Positions 24,973-34,263 of a stretch of 46,438 bases of DNA are shown one piece after another. The first letter of the stretch is position 1. Each line of letters starts with the position of its first letter. Source of the stretch: Streptomyces lateritius (GTDB lineage: Bacteria; Actinomycetota; Actinomycetes; Streptomycetales; Streptomycetaceae); NCBI RefSeq assembly GCF_014649715.1, contig NZ_BMTO01000012.1, positions 123,647 to 170,084 on the forward strand, given 5' to 3'. The notes under the pieces are model-generated. The model had not been told where the DNA came from, ran no database searches, and saw only the letters and a list, made by a program, of their open reading frames with translations. The translations under genes were made by a program, and so were the position numbers.

Positions 24973-27117
24973 CTACGGCGTTCCCCAGCCCAGGTCGACG
25001 GCGCTGTGGGTGCCGAGACCACCGGGCTTGCCGGGGTAGAGGTGGCCGCTGCCGTCGTTCCAGACGGCCATGAGGTCGGGCTGTCCGTCGCCGGTGAGAT
25101 CGCCGGCTCCGGTCATGGCCCGGACGGGGCCCCAGCCGGTGGAGATCTGCGTCCGGACACCGAGCGTGGCCTGCGTGCCCGGGTACAGCCACAACGCACC
25201 GGCCCCGTCCACGGCGAGGACGTCCGGACGGCCGTCGGCGGTGAGATCGCCGACCCCGGAGAAGAGCCGCATGGTGTTCCAGTTCGTACCGATCTGGGTG
25301 CGTGTGCCCAGGCCGCCGGGCTTGCCGGGGTAGAGGTGGGCGGTGCCGTCGTTCCAGACGGCCATGAGGTCGGGCTGTCCGTCGCCGGTGAGATCGCCGG
25401 CTCCGGTCATGGCCCGGACGGAGCCCCAGCCGGTGGAGATCTGGGTCCGGGCACCGAGCCCGCCCTTGGCGCCGGGATACAGCCACAGCACCCCGGTGTC
25501 GTCCACGGCGAGGACGTCAGGCCATGTGTCGGAGTCGAGGCGTCCGATCCCGGACACCAGACGCATGGAGTTCCAGTTCGTCCCGATGGAGGTGCGGGCG
25601 CCCGCACCGTTCACGGCTCCCGGGTACAGGGTGAGGTTCCCGTTCCCGGCCAGGGCCGACGGGGAGGCGTCGGGTCGGACGGCGAGCAGGTCGGGCACGG
25701 TGTCACCCGTCAGATCGCCCCAGGTGCCGGTGAGGGAGCGCAGCGGTATCTCGGGCTTGGGCCAGCCGGTGTGGAACACCGTCCGGTCGCCCGGGGCTTC
25801 GTTGATCGTCCACAACTCGTCGGTGGCGGGCCAGTAGGAGACGTTCTGCGCGTAGATGCCCGTACGGGTCCACAGGCGTACCGGCTCTCCGGGCCAGGCG
25901 TGGTAGAGACAGCTGGCGATCCGGGTCTCCAGAGCGACGAACTCGGGGCAAGCCGCCGACACGACGACGCGACCCCGGTGCATGGCGACGCCCTGTGCGC
26001 CGCTGACGGTCGATTGGTAGGCACCCGCCGGGCGGACGATGTGATCGGCCTTCGCGGCCGGCAGGCCGGTGGTCCTGTCCAGCGGCCATCGCACGATGGA
26101 CCTCTTGGTGCCGAACGTCTGAGGCTCGTGATCGGGGATCTCGCCGACCTCCGTGGTGACGAGAGCCGGTTCGGCGCCACTGTCGTCCAGGGAGACTCCG
26201 GCGAAGCACGGAGGGTCGCCGAACTGGGACCCGCAGTTCGTCGGGGAGTACGTCGGGCTGTTCTCCGGCTTGTACCGGGGGTTGTCCGGGTCCCACCCCG
26301 GATCGTTCGGTGCTTCGAGGAGATGCTGGTAGCGGTCGACCTGAGGAAGGGCGTACGCGTGCCAGGCGGCCGCATGCGTACCACCCGAGCTTCCGACGCC
26401 ACCTGCGCTTGCGTCCGTGCGCCAGATCCTGGTCAGGTCGAATACCGCCAGACCGGCGGCGGTGGAGACGTACAGATGATTCCGGTACCACGTCACCGAA
26501 TTGGCGTGGCCGCGCAGATTGGTGAATCCCGATGCGGTGGGCGTCACCAGGAGGGCGTGTCGGTAGCGCACATTCGCGGGATCGGTCACGTCCGCGAAGG
26601 TGACCCGCATGAGGTCTTCCTTGTCGTACGTCGGATGCGGGTCGCCGCTGTACCAACTGCTGACGACGATCCGCCGATCACCCACGAGCTGCTGGTTGTG
26701 CCGGGACTCACCCGATCCGGTCAGGCCCTGCGGGACGAACTCCATCTTGCTGTCGTCGCCCCAGGCGTCGTTCCAGCAGAACCCCTCGGCGCCGGCGGCG
26801 TTCGTCGCATGGCACAGGGGCCGCGCGGCGACGTTCAGATCTCCCAGGACCTCAGCGATTCCCACACGTTGGACCCCACGGGCCTCGGCCGCGGCGATGT
26901 TCTGCGTGAACGCGGTCCGGTGGGCCTGAGGGACGACTCCCGACTCGGTCGACGTCAGCACCCAGGACTTGCCCGGCGCGATCGGCGTGATCGTGGCGGG
27001 CACGACCTCCCCGTTCGGTACCGTGGCCGCGGAAGCCGACTGCGGCAGTACGCCGACGGCCAGTACCGCAGAGATCAACGCGACGGCGAACCGTGTGCCG
27101 CGCCCTCGTTTCAACAT
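24973..27117 (-). CDS. Secreted FG-GAP/VCBS repeat protein
   Basis: 714 aa. The signal peptide is about 34 residues (MLKRGRGTRF, hydrophobic core, ending SASA-A). Residues ~35-470 form a large Trp/Tyr-rich extracellular domain with several Cys, in which gene-specific segments such as NVRYRHALLVTPTASGFTNL can be read. From ~480 to the end run at least five FG-GAP/VCBS blades (GDLTGDGQPDLMAVWNDGT, GDLTADGRPDVLAVDGAG), calcium-binding beta-propeller units. Two pairs of blades are almost identical at DNA level with a 294-bp period. I chose ATG 27117 because it begins a canonical signal peptide. Function unknown: extracellular ligand-binding or adhesion is typical. The remnant at 884-1300 is a close relative. 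Confidence 0.85.
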   Translation of the reverse strand: MLKRGRGTRFAVALISAVLAVGVLPQSASAATVPNGEVVPATITPIAPGKSWVLTSTESGVVPQAHRTAFTQNIAAAEARGVQRVGIAEVLGDLNVAARPLCHATNAAGAEGFCWNDAWGDDSKMEFVPQGLTGSGESRHNQQLVGDRRIVVSSWYSGDPHPTYDKEDLMRVTFADVTDPANVRYRHALLVTPTASGFTNLRGHANSVTWYRNHLYVSTAAGLAVFDLTRIWRTDASAGGVGSSGGTHAAAWHAYALPQVDRYQHLLEAPNDPGWDPDNPRYKPENSPTYSPTNCGSQFGDPPCFAGVSLDDSGAEPALVTTEVGEIPDHEPQTFGTKRSIVRWPLDRTTGLPAAKADHIVRPAGAYQSTVSGAQGVAMHRGRVVVSAACPEFVALETRIASCLYHAWPGEPVRLWTRTGIYAQNVSYWPATDELWTINEAPGDRTVFHTGWPKPEIPLRSLTGTWGDLTGDTVPDLLAVRPDASPSALAGNGNLTLYPGAVNGAGARTSIGTNWNSMRLVSGIGRLDSDTWPDVLAVDDTGVLWLYPGAKGGLGARTQISTGWGSVRAMTGAGDLTGDGQPDLMAVWNDGTAHLYPGKPGGLGTRTQIGTNWNTMRLFSGVGDLTADGRPDVLAVDGAGALWLYPGTQATLGVRTQISTGWGPVRAMTGAGDLTGDGQPDLMAVWNDGSGHLYPGKPGGLGTHSAVDLGWGTP
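25015..25450 (-). repeat. Near-identical 294-bp internal repeat in the FG-GAP gene
   Basis: The segment around 25021-25153 recurs at 25315-25447 with only a few mismatches, for example CTTGCCGGGGTAGAGGTGG at 25027 and again at 25321. The offset is 294 bp, exactly 98 codons, or two FG-GAP blades. Confidence 0.85.
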
Positions 27118-27306
27118 TCCATCGCCTGCATTCTCCTCCGGGCGTTCGAACAAAGCGCGGATGACTCTAGCGGCAGAGAGTGACAGCACCGCTATTTCAC
27201 CCATTCAGCGGTTTACGAGGTGCGATGCCCCTCAACCGATGGTGGGGTGGGGGGACGCGCGCCAAGACCTCGGGCCGCGGAACGCAAGCGACCGACAGGG
27301 GGCGCG

Positions 27307-28374
27307 ATGAGCGACGAGTCGAACCCGGGTATACGGCGGGACGGCTGGGCGGAACTCCCGCCCATGGCGCCGGCCGGGACTCCGGCGAGCAGCGCGATCC
27401 TGCCCCCCGCCGCCGCACGGGTCAGGGCCGTCCGGCCCGCGGCGGGCGAGGCGTCCGCCGCGCGGACCGTCGCGCCCAGTCCGCTCGACCCCGGGGCGAC
27501 CCGCAATCCGCACCCGCTCCACCGCGTGCTCCGTGAGGAGTTCCCGCTGACCTACGACCCGCTGCTGCGGGCCTGGGTGCTCAGTCGGTACGCCGACGTC
27601 GCCGCCGCCCTCACCGACGCCCGCTTCACCCACGGCCACCGGCCCGGCGACCCGCCCTGCGCGCAGACCCACGTGGAGGTCGACGAGGGCGAACTCCGGC
27701 GTGTCACGGCGCGCACGGCGTACGTCCTCGCCCGGCGGATCGCCGACCGGCCGCAGGCCGACCTGGTCGCCGACTTCTGCCGCTGGCTGCCCGCCGGGGC
27801 CGTCGCCGCCGCGATCGGCGTGCCCTACCGCGACATGATGCGCCTCGTGCGCGGCCGGGCCGCCTCCGCGCTCGCCGGCCAGTGCACCGGGCAGATCTCG
27901 GTACGGGAGAAGGCCCTGGCCTCCTTCCTCGCCAACGTCCTCGCCGACCGCGAGCGGGCCGCGGCGCTCCAGGGCGCCCCGGCCGGGCAGATCGCCCGCG
28001 CCTGGACCGAGTCGCTCCGCCGGGACCCGCCCGTCCAGATCGCCGTACGCCGCACCGGCGCCGAGGTCCGGGTCAGCGGCGGCACCATCCCCGCCGGGGA
28101 GTCCGTCGCCCTGCTGATCGGAGCGGCCGGCCGGGACCCCGAAAGATTCCGCGACCCCGATCGCTACGACCCGCAGCGCGACGACCCCGGCCAGCTCACC
28201 TACGGCAGCGGCACCTGCCCCGCCGTCCTCCTCGCCGGACTGGAGGCGGAGTACGCCGTGCGCGCGCTGCTCGACGTCATGCCGAAGCTGCGCCTCCCCG
28301 ACGGCTTCGTGCCCGAGCGGACCGGGCTCATCACCCGAGCCCCCCGGACCCTTCTCGTACGGCCCGGCGGCTGA
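27307..28374 (+). CDS. Cytochrome P450-like protein, probably degenerate
   Basis: 355 aa against ~400 for bacterial P450s. P450 features: the N-terminal segment TRNPHPLHRVLREEFPLTYD then VLSRYADVAAALTD (B-region), the K-helix ExxR (ESLRRDPPVQ), and the meander-like PERFRDPDRYDPQRDDPGQLTYGSG. Two core elements are abnormal. The I-helix segment with AGxDT/E is missing: the sequence passes from SFLANVLADRERAAALQGAP almost straight to the ExxR helix. The heme-ligand loop reads YGSGTCPA, two residues shorter than FGxGxHxCxG, so the His is lost although Cys remains. Heme binding or oxygen activation is doubtful. ATG 27307 follows AGGGGG. The 3' end overlaps treY by 44 bp tail-to-tail. Confidence 0.75.
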   Translation: MSDESNPGIRRDGWAELPPMAPAGTPASSAILPPAAARVRAVRPAAGEASAARTVAPSPLDPGATRNPHPLHRVLREEFPLTYDPLLRAWVLSRYADVAAALTDARFTHGHRPGDPPCAQTHVEVDEGELRRVTARTAYVLARRIADRPQADLVADFCRWLPAGAVAAAIGVPYRDMMRLVRGRAASALAGQCTGQISVREKALASFLANVLADRERAAALQGAPAGQIARAWTESLRRDPPVQIAVRRTGAEVRVSGGTIPAGESVALLIGAAGRDPERFRDPDRYDPQRDDPGQLTYGSGTCPAVLLAGLEAEYAVRALLDVMPKLRLPDGFVPERTGLITRAPRTLLVRPGG

Positions 28375-30700
28375 GCAGCGCCACCGGCCGCTCGGCGAAC
28401 AACTCGGCCAGCTTCACCTCCGAGTCCGGGCCGCCCGTGAACTCCCGCACTCCGTCGAGGAGATCGAACCAGCGGCCGGCCGGCAGCACCAGCTCCGTGT
28501 CCTGCCAGCCCCCCGCCTCCGCGAGCCGCAGCGGCAGCCGGGTGACCGCCGTGACCACCTCGTCGGAGCGGGCGAAGGCCAGGCAGTGGCCGGCCGCGGG
28601 CCCGGCCGCCGTCAGCGGGGCGTAGCCTCCCGCCTCGCCGAAGAGATCCGGGTGCCGGCGCCGCAGGGCCAGCGCCGCCCGGACCACCGCCGTCTTCTCG
28701 TCGTCGGGACCGACCGCGAACGGCCGCCGGTTGTCGGGGTCGACGAGCGCGCGGTACTCCCGCTCCGTCCCCTGGTACAGCTCCGGTACCCCCGGCATCG
28801 TCAGCTGCACCAGGGCCGCGCCGAGGACGTGCGTCCGGATGTGCGGCTCCAGGGCGAAGGCCGCCTCGGACGCGGTCCGCAGCGGAATCCGGCCGGGACC
28901 GGCCGCCACGAACTCCTGCACGGCCCGTTCGTACCCCGGATCGGGCTCGGTCCAGCTGGTGTGCAGCCCCGCCTCCCGTACGGACTTCAGCACCGCGGGC
29001 CCCAGCCGGGCGGCGTCCGGCGTGCCGAAGCCGAACGCGGTCTGCCACGCCGTCCACGCCAGATGCGGGTCGGGCGCGGGCACCCCGGCCGCCTCCTCCA
29101 GCAGGCCGGCCCACACCCGGGGGCATTGGGACAGCACGGAGATTCCGGCCCGGACGTCGGCGCTGCGCTTGGTGTCGTGCGTGGTCAGGACGGTCCCGGT
29201 GGCCGGCCAGTCCCGGGCGAGCCGCAGGCAGTAGGCGTGGAACTCCTCCGGAGTGACGGCGGGACAGCCGGGATCACCGCCCACCTCATTGGCCGACAGG
29301 AGCGGGGTGTAGCGGTAGAAGGCCGTGTCCTCCACGGACTTGGCGCGCAGCGCCGAGGAAGTCTGCGCGAAGCGCGCCTGGAACGCCTGGTGTTCGGGCC
29401 CTTCGCCGAGCCGGCCGAGCGCCAGATCCCGTACGGTGTCGACCGCCGACGCCTCCTCCGGCACGGCGAAGGCCGCCTTCGCGCCGCGGGCCGCGTCCGG
29501 GGTGAGGACGTTCTCGCCGCCCGTCCGGTAGGTGCGGTAGACCGGCACCCGGACGAGGAGTTCGCGGATCGCCGTCAGCAGCGCCCAGGGCGCGTGGTCG
29601 CGCAGATCCGGGTCCGCGGCGCAGATCCGCCCGGCGATCCGGGTCAGTGCGGCCGTCTCCGCCGCCAGTTCGTGCGTCACGACCTTGTACGCGGCGCGCC
29701 GGGCGGTCGCCTCCCAGTAGCCGCCCCTGTCCCCGGCGCGTCCGACGAACTCCCGGTAGAGATCGAGCAGTTCGTCTGCGCCAGCCGGGTCCACGAAGAC
29801 CCCGTCCACGTACCGCAGGGCGTCGTAGCCGGTGGTCCCCGCGACGGGCCAGGACGGCGGAAGCGGTTCCGTACCTGTGAGGATCTTCTCCACCACCGTC
29901 CAGCACCGGCCGTCCGTCGCCTCGCGCAGCCGCTCCAGATAGCCCTCGGGGTCGGTGAGCCCGTCCGGGTGGTCGATCCGCAGGCCCTCGATCACCCCGT
30001 CCCGCACCAGCTCGACGATCTTCCCGTGGGTCGCCGCGAAGACCTCGGGGTCCTCCACCCGTACCCCGATCAGGTCCGAGATGGTGAAGAAGCGACGGTA
30101 GTTGAGCTCCGTCCGGGCCAGGCGCCACCAGGCGAGGCGGTACCACTGGGCGTCGAGCAGCTCGGCCAGGGGCAGCTCCTCGGTACCGGCGCGAAGGGGG
30201 AACTCCTGCCCGTCGAGGTGCAGCATGCCGTCGGCGACCCGCATCCGCTCCCGTACCTCCGGGAGCCGGCCCGGCAGGACGGGCAGCAGCATCCGGCCGT
30301 CTCCCGCCGCCCAGTCGATGTCGAACCAGCGGGCGTAGGGGGAGTCCGGGCCGTCGCGGAGCACTGCGCGCAGCGCGTGGTTGTGCCGGGGCACGGCGGC
30401 CATGTGATTGGGCACCAGATCCACGACCAGACCCAGGCCGTGCGTCCGGGCGGTCGCGGCGAGCGCCCGCAGGCCCTCCTCGCCGCCCAGCTCGGCCCTG
30501 ACCGTGCGGTGGTCGGTGACGTCGTAGCCGTGCGTCGAGCCGGGCACGGCCTCCAGGACCGGCGAGAGGTGCAGGTGGGACACCCCGAGGCCGGCGAGGT
30601 GAGGGACGGCCCGCTCGGCGGCCGAGAACGGGAACTCCGGCTGGATCTGGAGCCGGTAGGTGGCGGTGGGAACCGTCGAGGCGGTGGGCGAGGGCGTCAT
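28331..30700 (-). CDS. treY: Maltooligosyl trehalose synthase TreY
   Basis: 789 aa GH13 enzyme that turns the reducing-end alpha-1,4 bond of maltodextrins into an alpha,alpha-1,1 bond, the step before TreZ. It opens with TATYRLQIQPEFPFSAAERA, typical of TreY. Catalytic regions: VVDLVPNHMAA (I), GLRIDHPDGLTDPEGYLERL with the nucleophile Asp (II), CWTVVEKILTGTEPLPPSW with the acid Glu (III) and TVLTTHDTKRSADVRAG (IV). The C-terminal beta domain ends around GRWFDLLDGVREFTGG. The ATG at 30700 has only a weak ribosome site, but the family start fits. It lies downstream of glgX on the same strand, with a decayed MFS gene between them. Confidence 0.94.
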   Translation of the reverse strand: MTPSPTASTVPTATYRLQIQPEFPFSAAERAVPHLAGLGVSHLHLSPVLEAVPGSTHGYDVTDHRTVRAELGGEEGLRALAATARTHGLGLVVDLVPNHMAAVPRHNHALRAVLRDGPDSPYARWFDIDWAAGDGRMLLPVLPGRLPEVRERMRVADGMLHLDGQEFPLRAGTEELPLAELLDAQWYRLAWWRLARTELNYRRFFTISDLIGVRVEDPEVFAATHGKIVELVRDGVIEGLRIDHPDGLTDPEGYLERLREATDGRCWTVVEKILTGTEPLPPSWPVAGTTGYDALRYVDGVFVDPAGADELLDLYREFVGRAGDRGGYWEATARRAAYKVVTHELAAETAALTRIAGRICAADPDLRDHAPWALLTAIRELLVRVPVYRTYRTGGENVLTPDAARGAKAAFAVPEEASAVDTVRDLALGRLGEGPEHQAFQARFAQTSSALRAKSVEDTAFYRYTPLLSANEVGGDPGCPAVTPEEFHAYCLRLARDWPATGTVLTTHDTKRSADVRAGISVLSQCPRVWAGLLEEAAGVPAPDPHLAWTAWQTAFGFGTPDAARLGPAVLKSVREAGLHTSWTEPDPGYERAVQEFVAAGPGRIPLRTASEAAFALEPHIRTHVLGAALVQLTMPGVPELYQGTEREYRALVDPDNRRPFAVGPDDEKTAVVRAALALRRRHPDLFGEAGGYAPLTAAGPAAGHCLAFARSDEVVTAVTRLPLRLAEAGGWQDTELVLPAGRWFDLLDGVREFTGGPDSEVKLAELFAERPVALLSRRAVREGSGGLG

Positions 30701-30781
30701 GCGAACGTACGTACCCGCCTGGGAGGCTTCTGTTTCATCGCCTCATGCGTCCGTTCGGGTGCATCGCGTTACGTCCGGCCG

Positions 30782-31800
30782 ATGCTCCGGATGCATCGCG
30801 ACACCCTCTCCCCGCTCGGACCGGTGCTTCCGGTCGTCGCGTTCCCGGGGCGGCTGCCCACCGTCCTGTGCCGGCTCGCCACCCTGCTCCTGACCGCCGG
30901 GACGAGTGGGTCCCTCACCACGACGGGGCTAGCGGGAGGGGCACTCGCCGGGGCGACCGTCCCACAGGTCGGGCCGCTCGCCCGGACCCGCTCGGTCCCG
31001 CCGGCCCGGCGCTCCGGAGCGGACGACCGCCGGGTGGGGACGCTGCTGTCGTGCGAAGAAACGCTGGACGAGGTCTCGCTCGTCCTCGGTCCGGCGCTCG
31101 TGGGCTCGCCGCGGCGCTCACTCATCCGGCCGCCGCGGCGCTGGTCGTGGCCGCGGTTCTGCCGGTGACGTGCGGCACGGCGTTCGCCCTGCACTCGTCG
31201 GCCGGGGTGGCGGAGGCGCGGGGGAGGGCACGGAGGGAGGCGCGCACCACTCGGACGGGCGCCGCCCAACGGGGGCGGCTGCCCCGGTCCGCGTACGCCC
31301 TTCGGGTCACGATGGTGCTTCAGGGAGCCGTGTTCGGCGCCTCGCGGGCGGGGGTCACCGCGCTCACGGAGAAGCACGGCGCTCCGGCCCAGGCGGGGCT
31401 CGTCTACGCCGCGAGGGGGTGATGAGCGTGGCCGTCGGGCCCTCGATGCGGCGGGGCCGGCGCGGATCGGACTGGCGACGCGGTGGCGGCCGGCGACGGC
31501 GGCGCTCGTGGTGCTTTCGGTTCCGCTTCTGTCCGTCGACTCCCTCATGGGGCTGTACGGGTCGTGCTCGTCCTCGGTGCGGCGTACGCGCCGCACCTGA
31601 TCACGGTCTTCGGCCTGACGGAGCGGGCCGTGCCGGCGCCCCGGCTCGCCTTGACGCGATGGCATTTCTGACCAGAGGGATCGCCGGCGGGCAGGCGCTC
31701 GCGCTTTCGGGTCGCCCGGCGGAGACCTACGGGCCGGTGGCGGCGTTCGCGGTGACAGTGACAGTGACCGCGGCACTCCTCTGCACCCCCTCTCCTGGAC
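30782..31800 (+). pseudogene. MFS transporter pseudogene with many frameshifts
   Basis: Typical Streptomyces MFS segments occur in order but in changing frames. LPVVAFPGRLPTVLCRLATL and GLAGGALAGATVPQVGPLA, then ETLDEVSLVLGPALVG, are read from 30782 in one frame. ALTHPAAAALVVAAVL and LRVTMVLQGAVFGASRAGVT are in a second, up to the stop at 31422. GVMSVAVGPSM is in a third; ARIGLATRWRPATAALVVLS is back in the first; VLVLGAAYAPHLITVFGLTE is in the second and LDAMAFLTRGIAGGQALAL in the third. That is at least five frame changes. Roughly 100 residues are also missing between the first transmembrane region and ETLDE. No full-length product is possible. It stands divergent from treY and convergent to glgX. 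Confidence 0.85.
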
Positions 31801-31834
31801 GGCCCGCCCCCCGAGCCCCAGCCGACCCACCAAG

Positions 31835-31863
31835 AGCCGGCGGCGGCCTCCTGACCGCCGGCT
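31835..31863. terminator. Hairpin after the MFS pseudogene
   Basis: AGCCGGCGG (31835-31843) pairs with CCGCCGGCT (31855-31863) with an 11-nt loop, just past the last recognisable MFS sequence. Confidence 0.5.
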
Positions 31864-31893
31864 CCCGGGCGCGCCGGTCCCTACGGGGTGTCC

Positions 31894-31994
31894 GGTGGAT
31901 CTTGCCGGGCGGCTTGATCCACCAGACATCCCCTGGGTCGTGTCCGGAATGTAGCGCCGTCTGCCCGCGGGCCAGGCGGAACTTCACGGACACG
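31894..31994. repeat. Two inverted repeats next to the glgX stop
   Basis: GGTGGATC (31894-31901) with GATCCACC (31916-31923), and CGTGTCCG (31939-31946) with CGGACACG (31987-31994), are perfect 8-bp pairs. The second encloses CCCGCGGG and ends 2 bp from the glgX stop codon, so it may act as the glgX terminator on the minus strand. Confidence 0.45.
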
Positions 31995-31996
31995 GC

Positions 31997-34117
31997 TTAG
32001 GCCGGACGGCGGAGGACCGTCAGGCTCAGGGGGGCCAGGGTCACCCGTTCGCCGGCCGCCACCTTGGGGCCCTCCTGGGGCGGGATGCCCTCCGGGTGGG
32101 ACGTGTCGACGACCACGCACCAGGTCTGGCCGTGGTTGACCGGCACCTCGAACTCCAGCTCCTGCGACGACGCGTTGAACATCAGCAGGAACGAGTCGTC
32201 CGCGATCCGTTCCCCCTGCGGCCCCGGCTCCGAGATCGCGTTCCCGTTCAGGAAGACCGTCAGCGCCTGCGCGTGCGCCGCCTGCCAGTCCCGCGACGTC
32301 ATCTCCTCGCCCTCCGGCGTGAACCAGGCGATGTCCGTCAGTTCGTCGTGGGTGCCCTCCACGGGACGCCCGTGGAAGAAGCGGCGGCGCCTGAAGACCG
32401 GGTGGTCGCGGCGCAGCCGCACCATCGCCCGGGTGAACTCGAGCAGCGTCCCCTCCTCCTCGGCACCCGGCTCCGGCCACCTCACCCACGCGACCTCGTT
32501 GTCCTGGCAGTACGCGTTGTTGTTGCCGCCCTGCGTCCGCCCGAACTCGTCGCCGTGGCTCAACATCGGCACGCCCTGCGACAGCATCAGCGTCGCCAGG
32601 AAGTTCCGCATCTGGCGGGCCCGCAGCTCCCGGATGCCGATGTCGTCCGTGTCGCCCTCGGCGCCGCAGTTCCAGGACCGGTTGTGGCTCTCGCCGTCCC
32701 GGTTGCCCTCGCCGTTCGCCTCGTTGTGCTTGTTGTCGTACGAGACGAGGTCGCGCAGCGTGAAGCCGTCGTGACAGGTCACGAAGTTGACCGAGGCCAG
32801 CGGGCGCCGGCCGTCGTCCTGGTAGAGGTCGGAGGAGCCGGTCAGGCGGGACGCGAACTCCGCCAGCGTCCGTGGCTCGCCGCGCCAGAGGTCGCGCACG
32901 CAGTCGCGGTACTTGCCGTTCCACTCGGTCCACAGCGGCGGGAAGTTCCCCACCTGGTAGCCGCCCTCACCGACGTCCCAGGGCTCGGCGATCAGCTTCA
33001 CCTGGCTGACCACCGGATCCTGCTGCACCAGGTCGAAGAAGGACGACAGCCGGTCCACCTCGTGGAACTGCCTCGCCAGCGTCGCCGCCAGGTCGAAGCG
33101 GAAGCCGTCGACATGCATCTCCGTCACCCAGTACCGCAGGCTGTCCATGATCAGCTGCAGCACGTGCGGCGACCGCATGAGCAGCGAGTTACCGGTGCCC
33201 GTGGTGTCGGTGTAGTACCGGCGGTCGTTCGACAGCCGGTAGTACGAGGGGTTGTCGAGCCCGCGGAAGGAGAGCGTCGGGCCCAGGTGATTGCCCTCGG
33301 CCGTGTGGTTGTAGACGACGTCGAGGATGACCTCGATCCCCGCCTGGTGCAGTGCCCGCACCGCCGACTTGAACTCCAGGACCTGCTGACCCCGGTCGCC
33401 CCAGGAGGCGTACGCGTTGTGCGGCGCGAAGAAGCCGATGGTGTTGTAGCCCCAGTAGTTCGCCAGGCCCGCGTCCACCAGCCGGTGGTCGTTGACGAAC
33501 TGGTGGACCGGCATCAACTCCAGAGCCGTGACACCCAGTTCCTTCAGATGGCCGATCACCGAGGGGTGCGCGAGCCCCGCGTACGTCCCGCGCAGTTCCT
33601 CGGGCAGCTCCGGGTGGAGCATCGTGAGGCCCTTCACATGCGCTTCGTAGATCACCGTCCGGTGGTAGTCGGTGCGCGGCCGACGGTCGTCGCCCCAGTC
33701 GAAGTAGGGATTGACCACGACCGAGGACATCGTGTGCGGCGCCGAGTCGAGGTCGTTGCGCGAGTCCGGCCGCCCGAAGTGGTAGCCGTACACCGCCTCG
33801 CTCCAGTCGATCGAACCCGACACCGCGCGGGCATAGGGGTCGAGCAGCAGCTTCGCCGAGTTGCAGCGCTGCCCGCGCTCCGGCGCGTACGGCCCGTGGA
33901 CCCGGAATCCGTACCGCTGACCCGGCATCACTCCCGGCAGATAGGCGTGCCGGACGAAGGCGTCCGTCTCGCGCAGCTCCACCGCCGTCTCCGAGCCGTC
34001 GTCATGGAGCAGACACAGCTCGACTCTGTGGGCGGCCTCCGAGAAGACCGCGAAATTGGTTCCGGCGCCGTCGTAGGTGGCGCCCAGGGGATACGCCTGT
34101 CCCGGCCAGACCTGCAT
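31997..34117 (-). CDS. glgX: Glycogen debranching enzyme GlgX
   Basis: 706 aa GH13 isoamylase-type enzyme that removes alpha-1,6 branches from glycogen or limit dextrins, supplying linear maltodextrins for TreY/TreZ. It has the N-terminal CBM48-like segment (VWPGQAYPLGATYDGAGTNF) and the catalytic regions VILDVVYNHTAEGNHLGPTL (I), VDGFRFDLAATLAR with the nucleophile Asp (II) and KLIAEPWDVGEGGYQVGNFP with the acid Glu (III). CHDGFTLRDLVSYDNKHNEA (IV) and LSHGDEFGRTQGGNNNAYCQ are GlgX hallmarks. ATG 34117 is preceded by GGAAGAG; the longer frame to 34252 has no support. A divergent secreted-protein gene starts 146 bp upstream. Confidence 0.95.
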   Translation of the reverse strand: MQVWPGQAYPLGATYDGAGTNFAVFSEAAHRVELCLLHDDGSETAVELRETDAFVRHAYLPGVMPGQRYGFRVHGPYAPERGQRCNSAKLLLDPYARAVSGSIDWSEAVYGYHFGRPDSRNDLDSAPHTMSSVVVNPYFDWGDDRRPRTDYHRTVIYEAHVKGLTMLHPELPEELRGTYAGLAHPSVIGHLKELGVTALELMPVHQFVNDHRLVDAGLANYWGYNTIGFFAPHNAYASWGDRGQQVLEFKSAVRALHQAGIEVILDVVYNHTAEGNHLGPTLSFRGLDNPSYYRLSNDRRYYTDTTGTGNSLLMRSPHVLQLIMDSLRYWVTEMHVDGFRFDLAATLARQFHEVDRLSSFFDLVQQDPVVSQVKLIAEPWDVGEGGYQVGNFPPLWTEWNGKYRDCVRDLWRGEPRTLAEFASRLTGSSDLYQDDGRRPLASVNFVTCHDGFTLRDLVSYDNKHNEANGEGNRDGESHNRSWNCGAEGDTDDIGIRELRARQMRNFLATLMLSQGVPMLSHGDEFGRTQGGNNNAYCQDNEVAWVRWPEPGAEEEGTLLEFTRAMVRLRRDHPVFRRRRFFHGRPVEGTHDELTDIAWFTPEGEEMTSRDWQAAHAQALTVFLNGNAISEPGPQGERIADDSFLLMFNASSQELEFEVPVNHGQTWCVVVDTSHPEGIPPQEGPKVAAGERVTLAPLSLTVLRRPA

Positions 34118-34263
34118 AGATAAGACTCTTCCATTCTGATCCGGGTGTGGGGGTGCACTCCGGCCAAATCCTGCCCGAAAGACGGGCAACCTCCTAGGAC
34201 TTCGGCCCGTCCTACCGGGTGACCGCAGGGAAACAGGGGAGAACCGCAGCACAAGGGGGAAGT

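Noticed and set aside
30769..31929. 386-codon minus-strand frame between treY and glgX
   Set aside because: Arg/Ser/Pro-rich with no domain, and antisense to recognisable though frameshifted MFS sequence.
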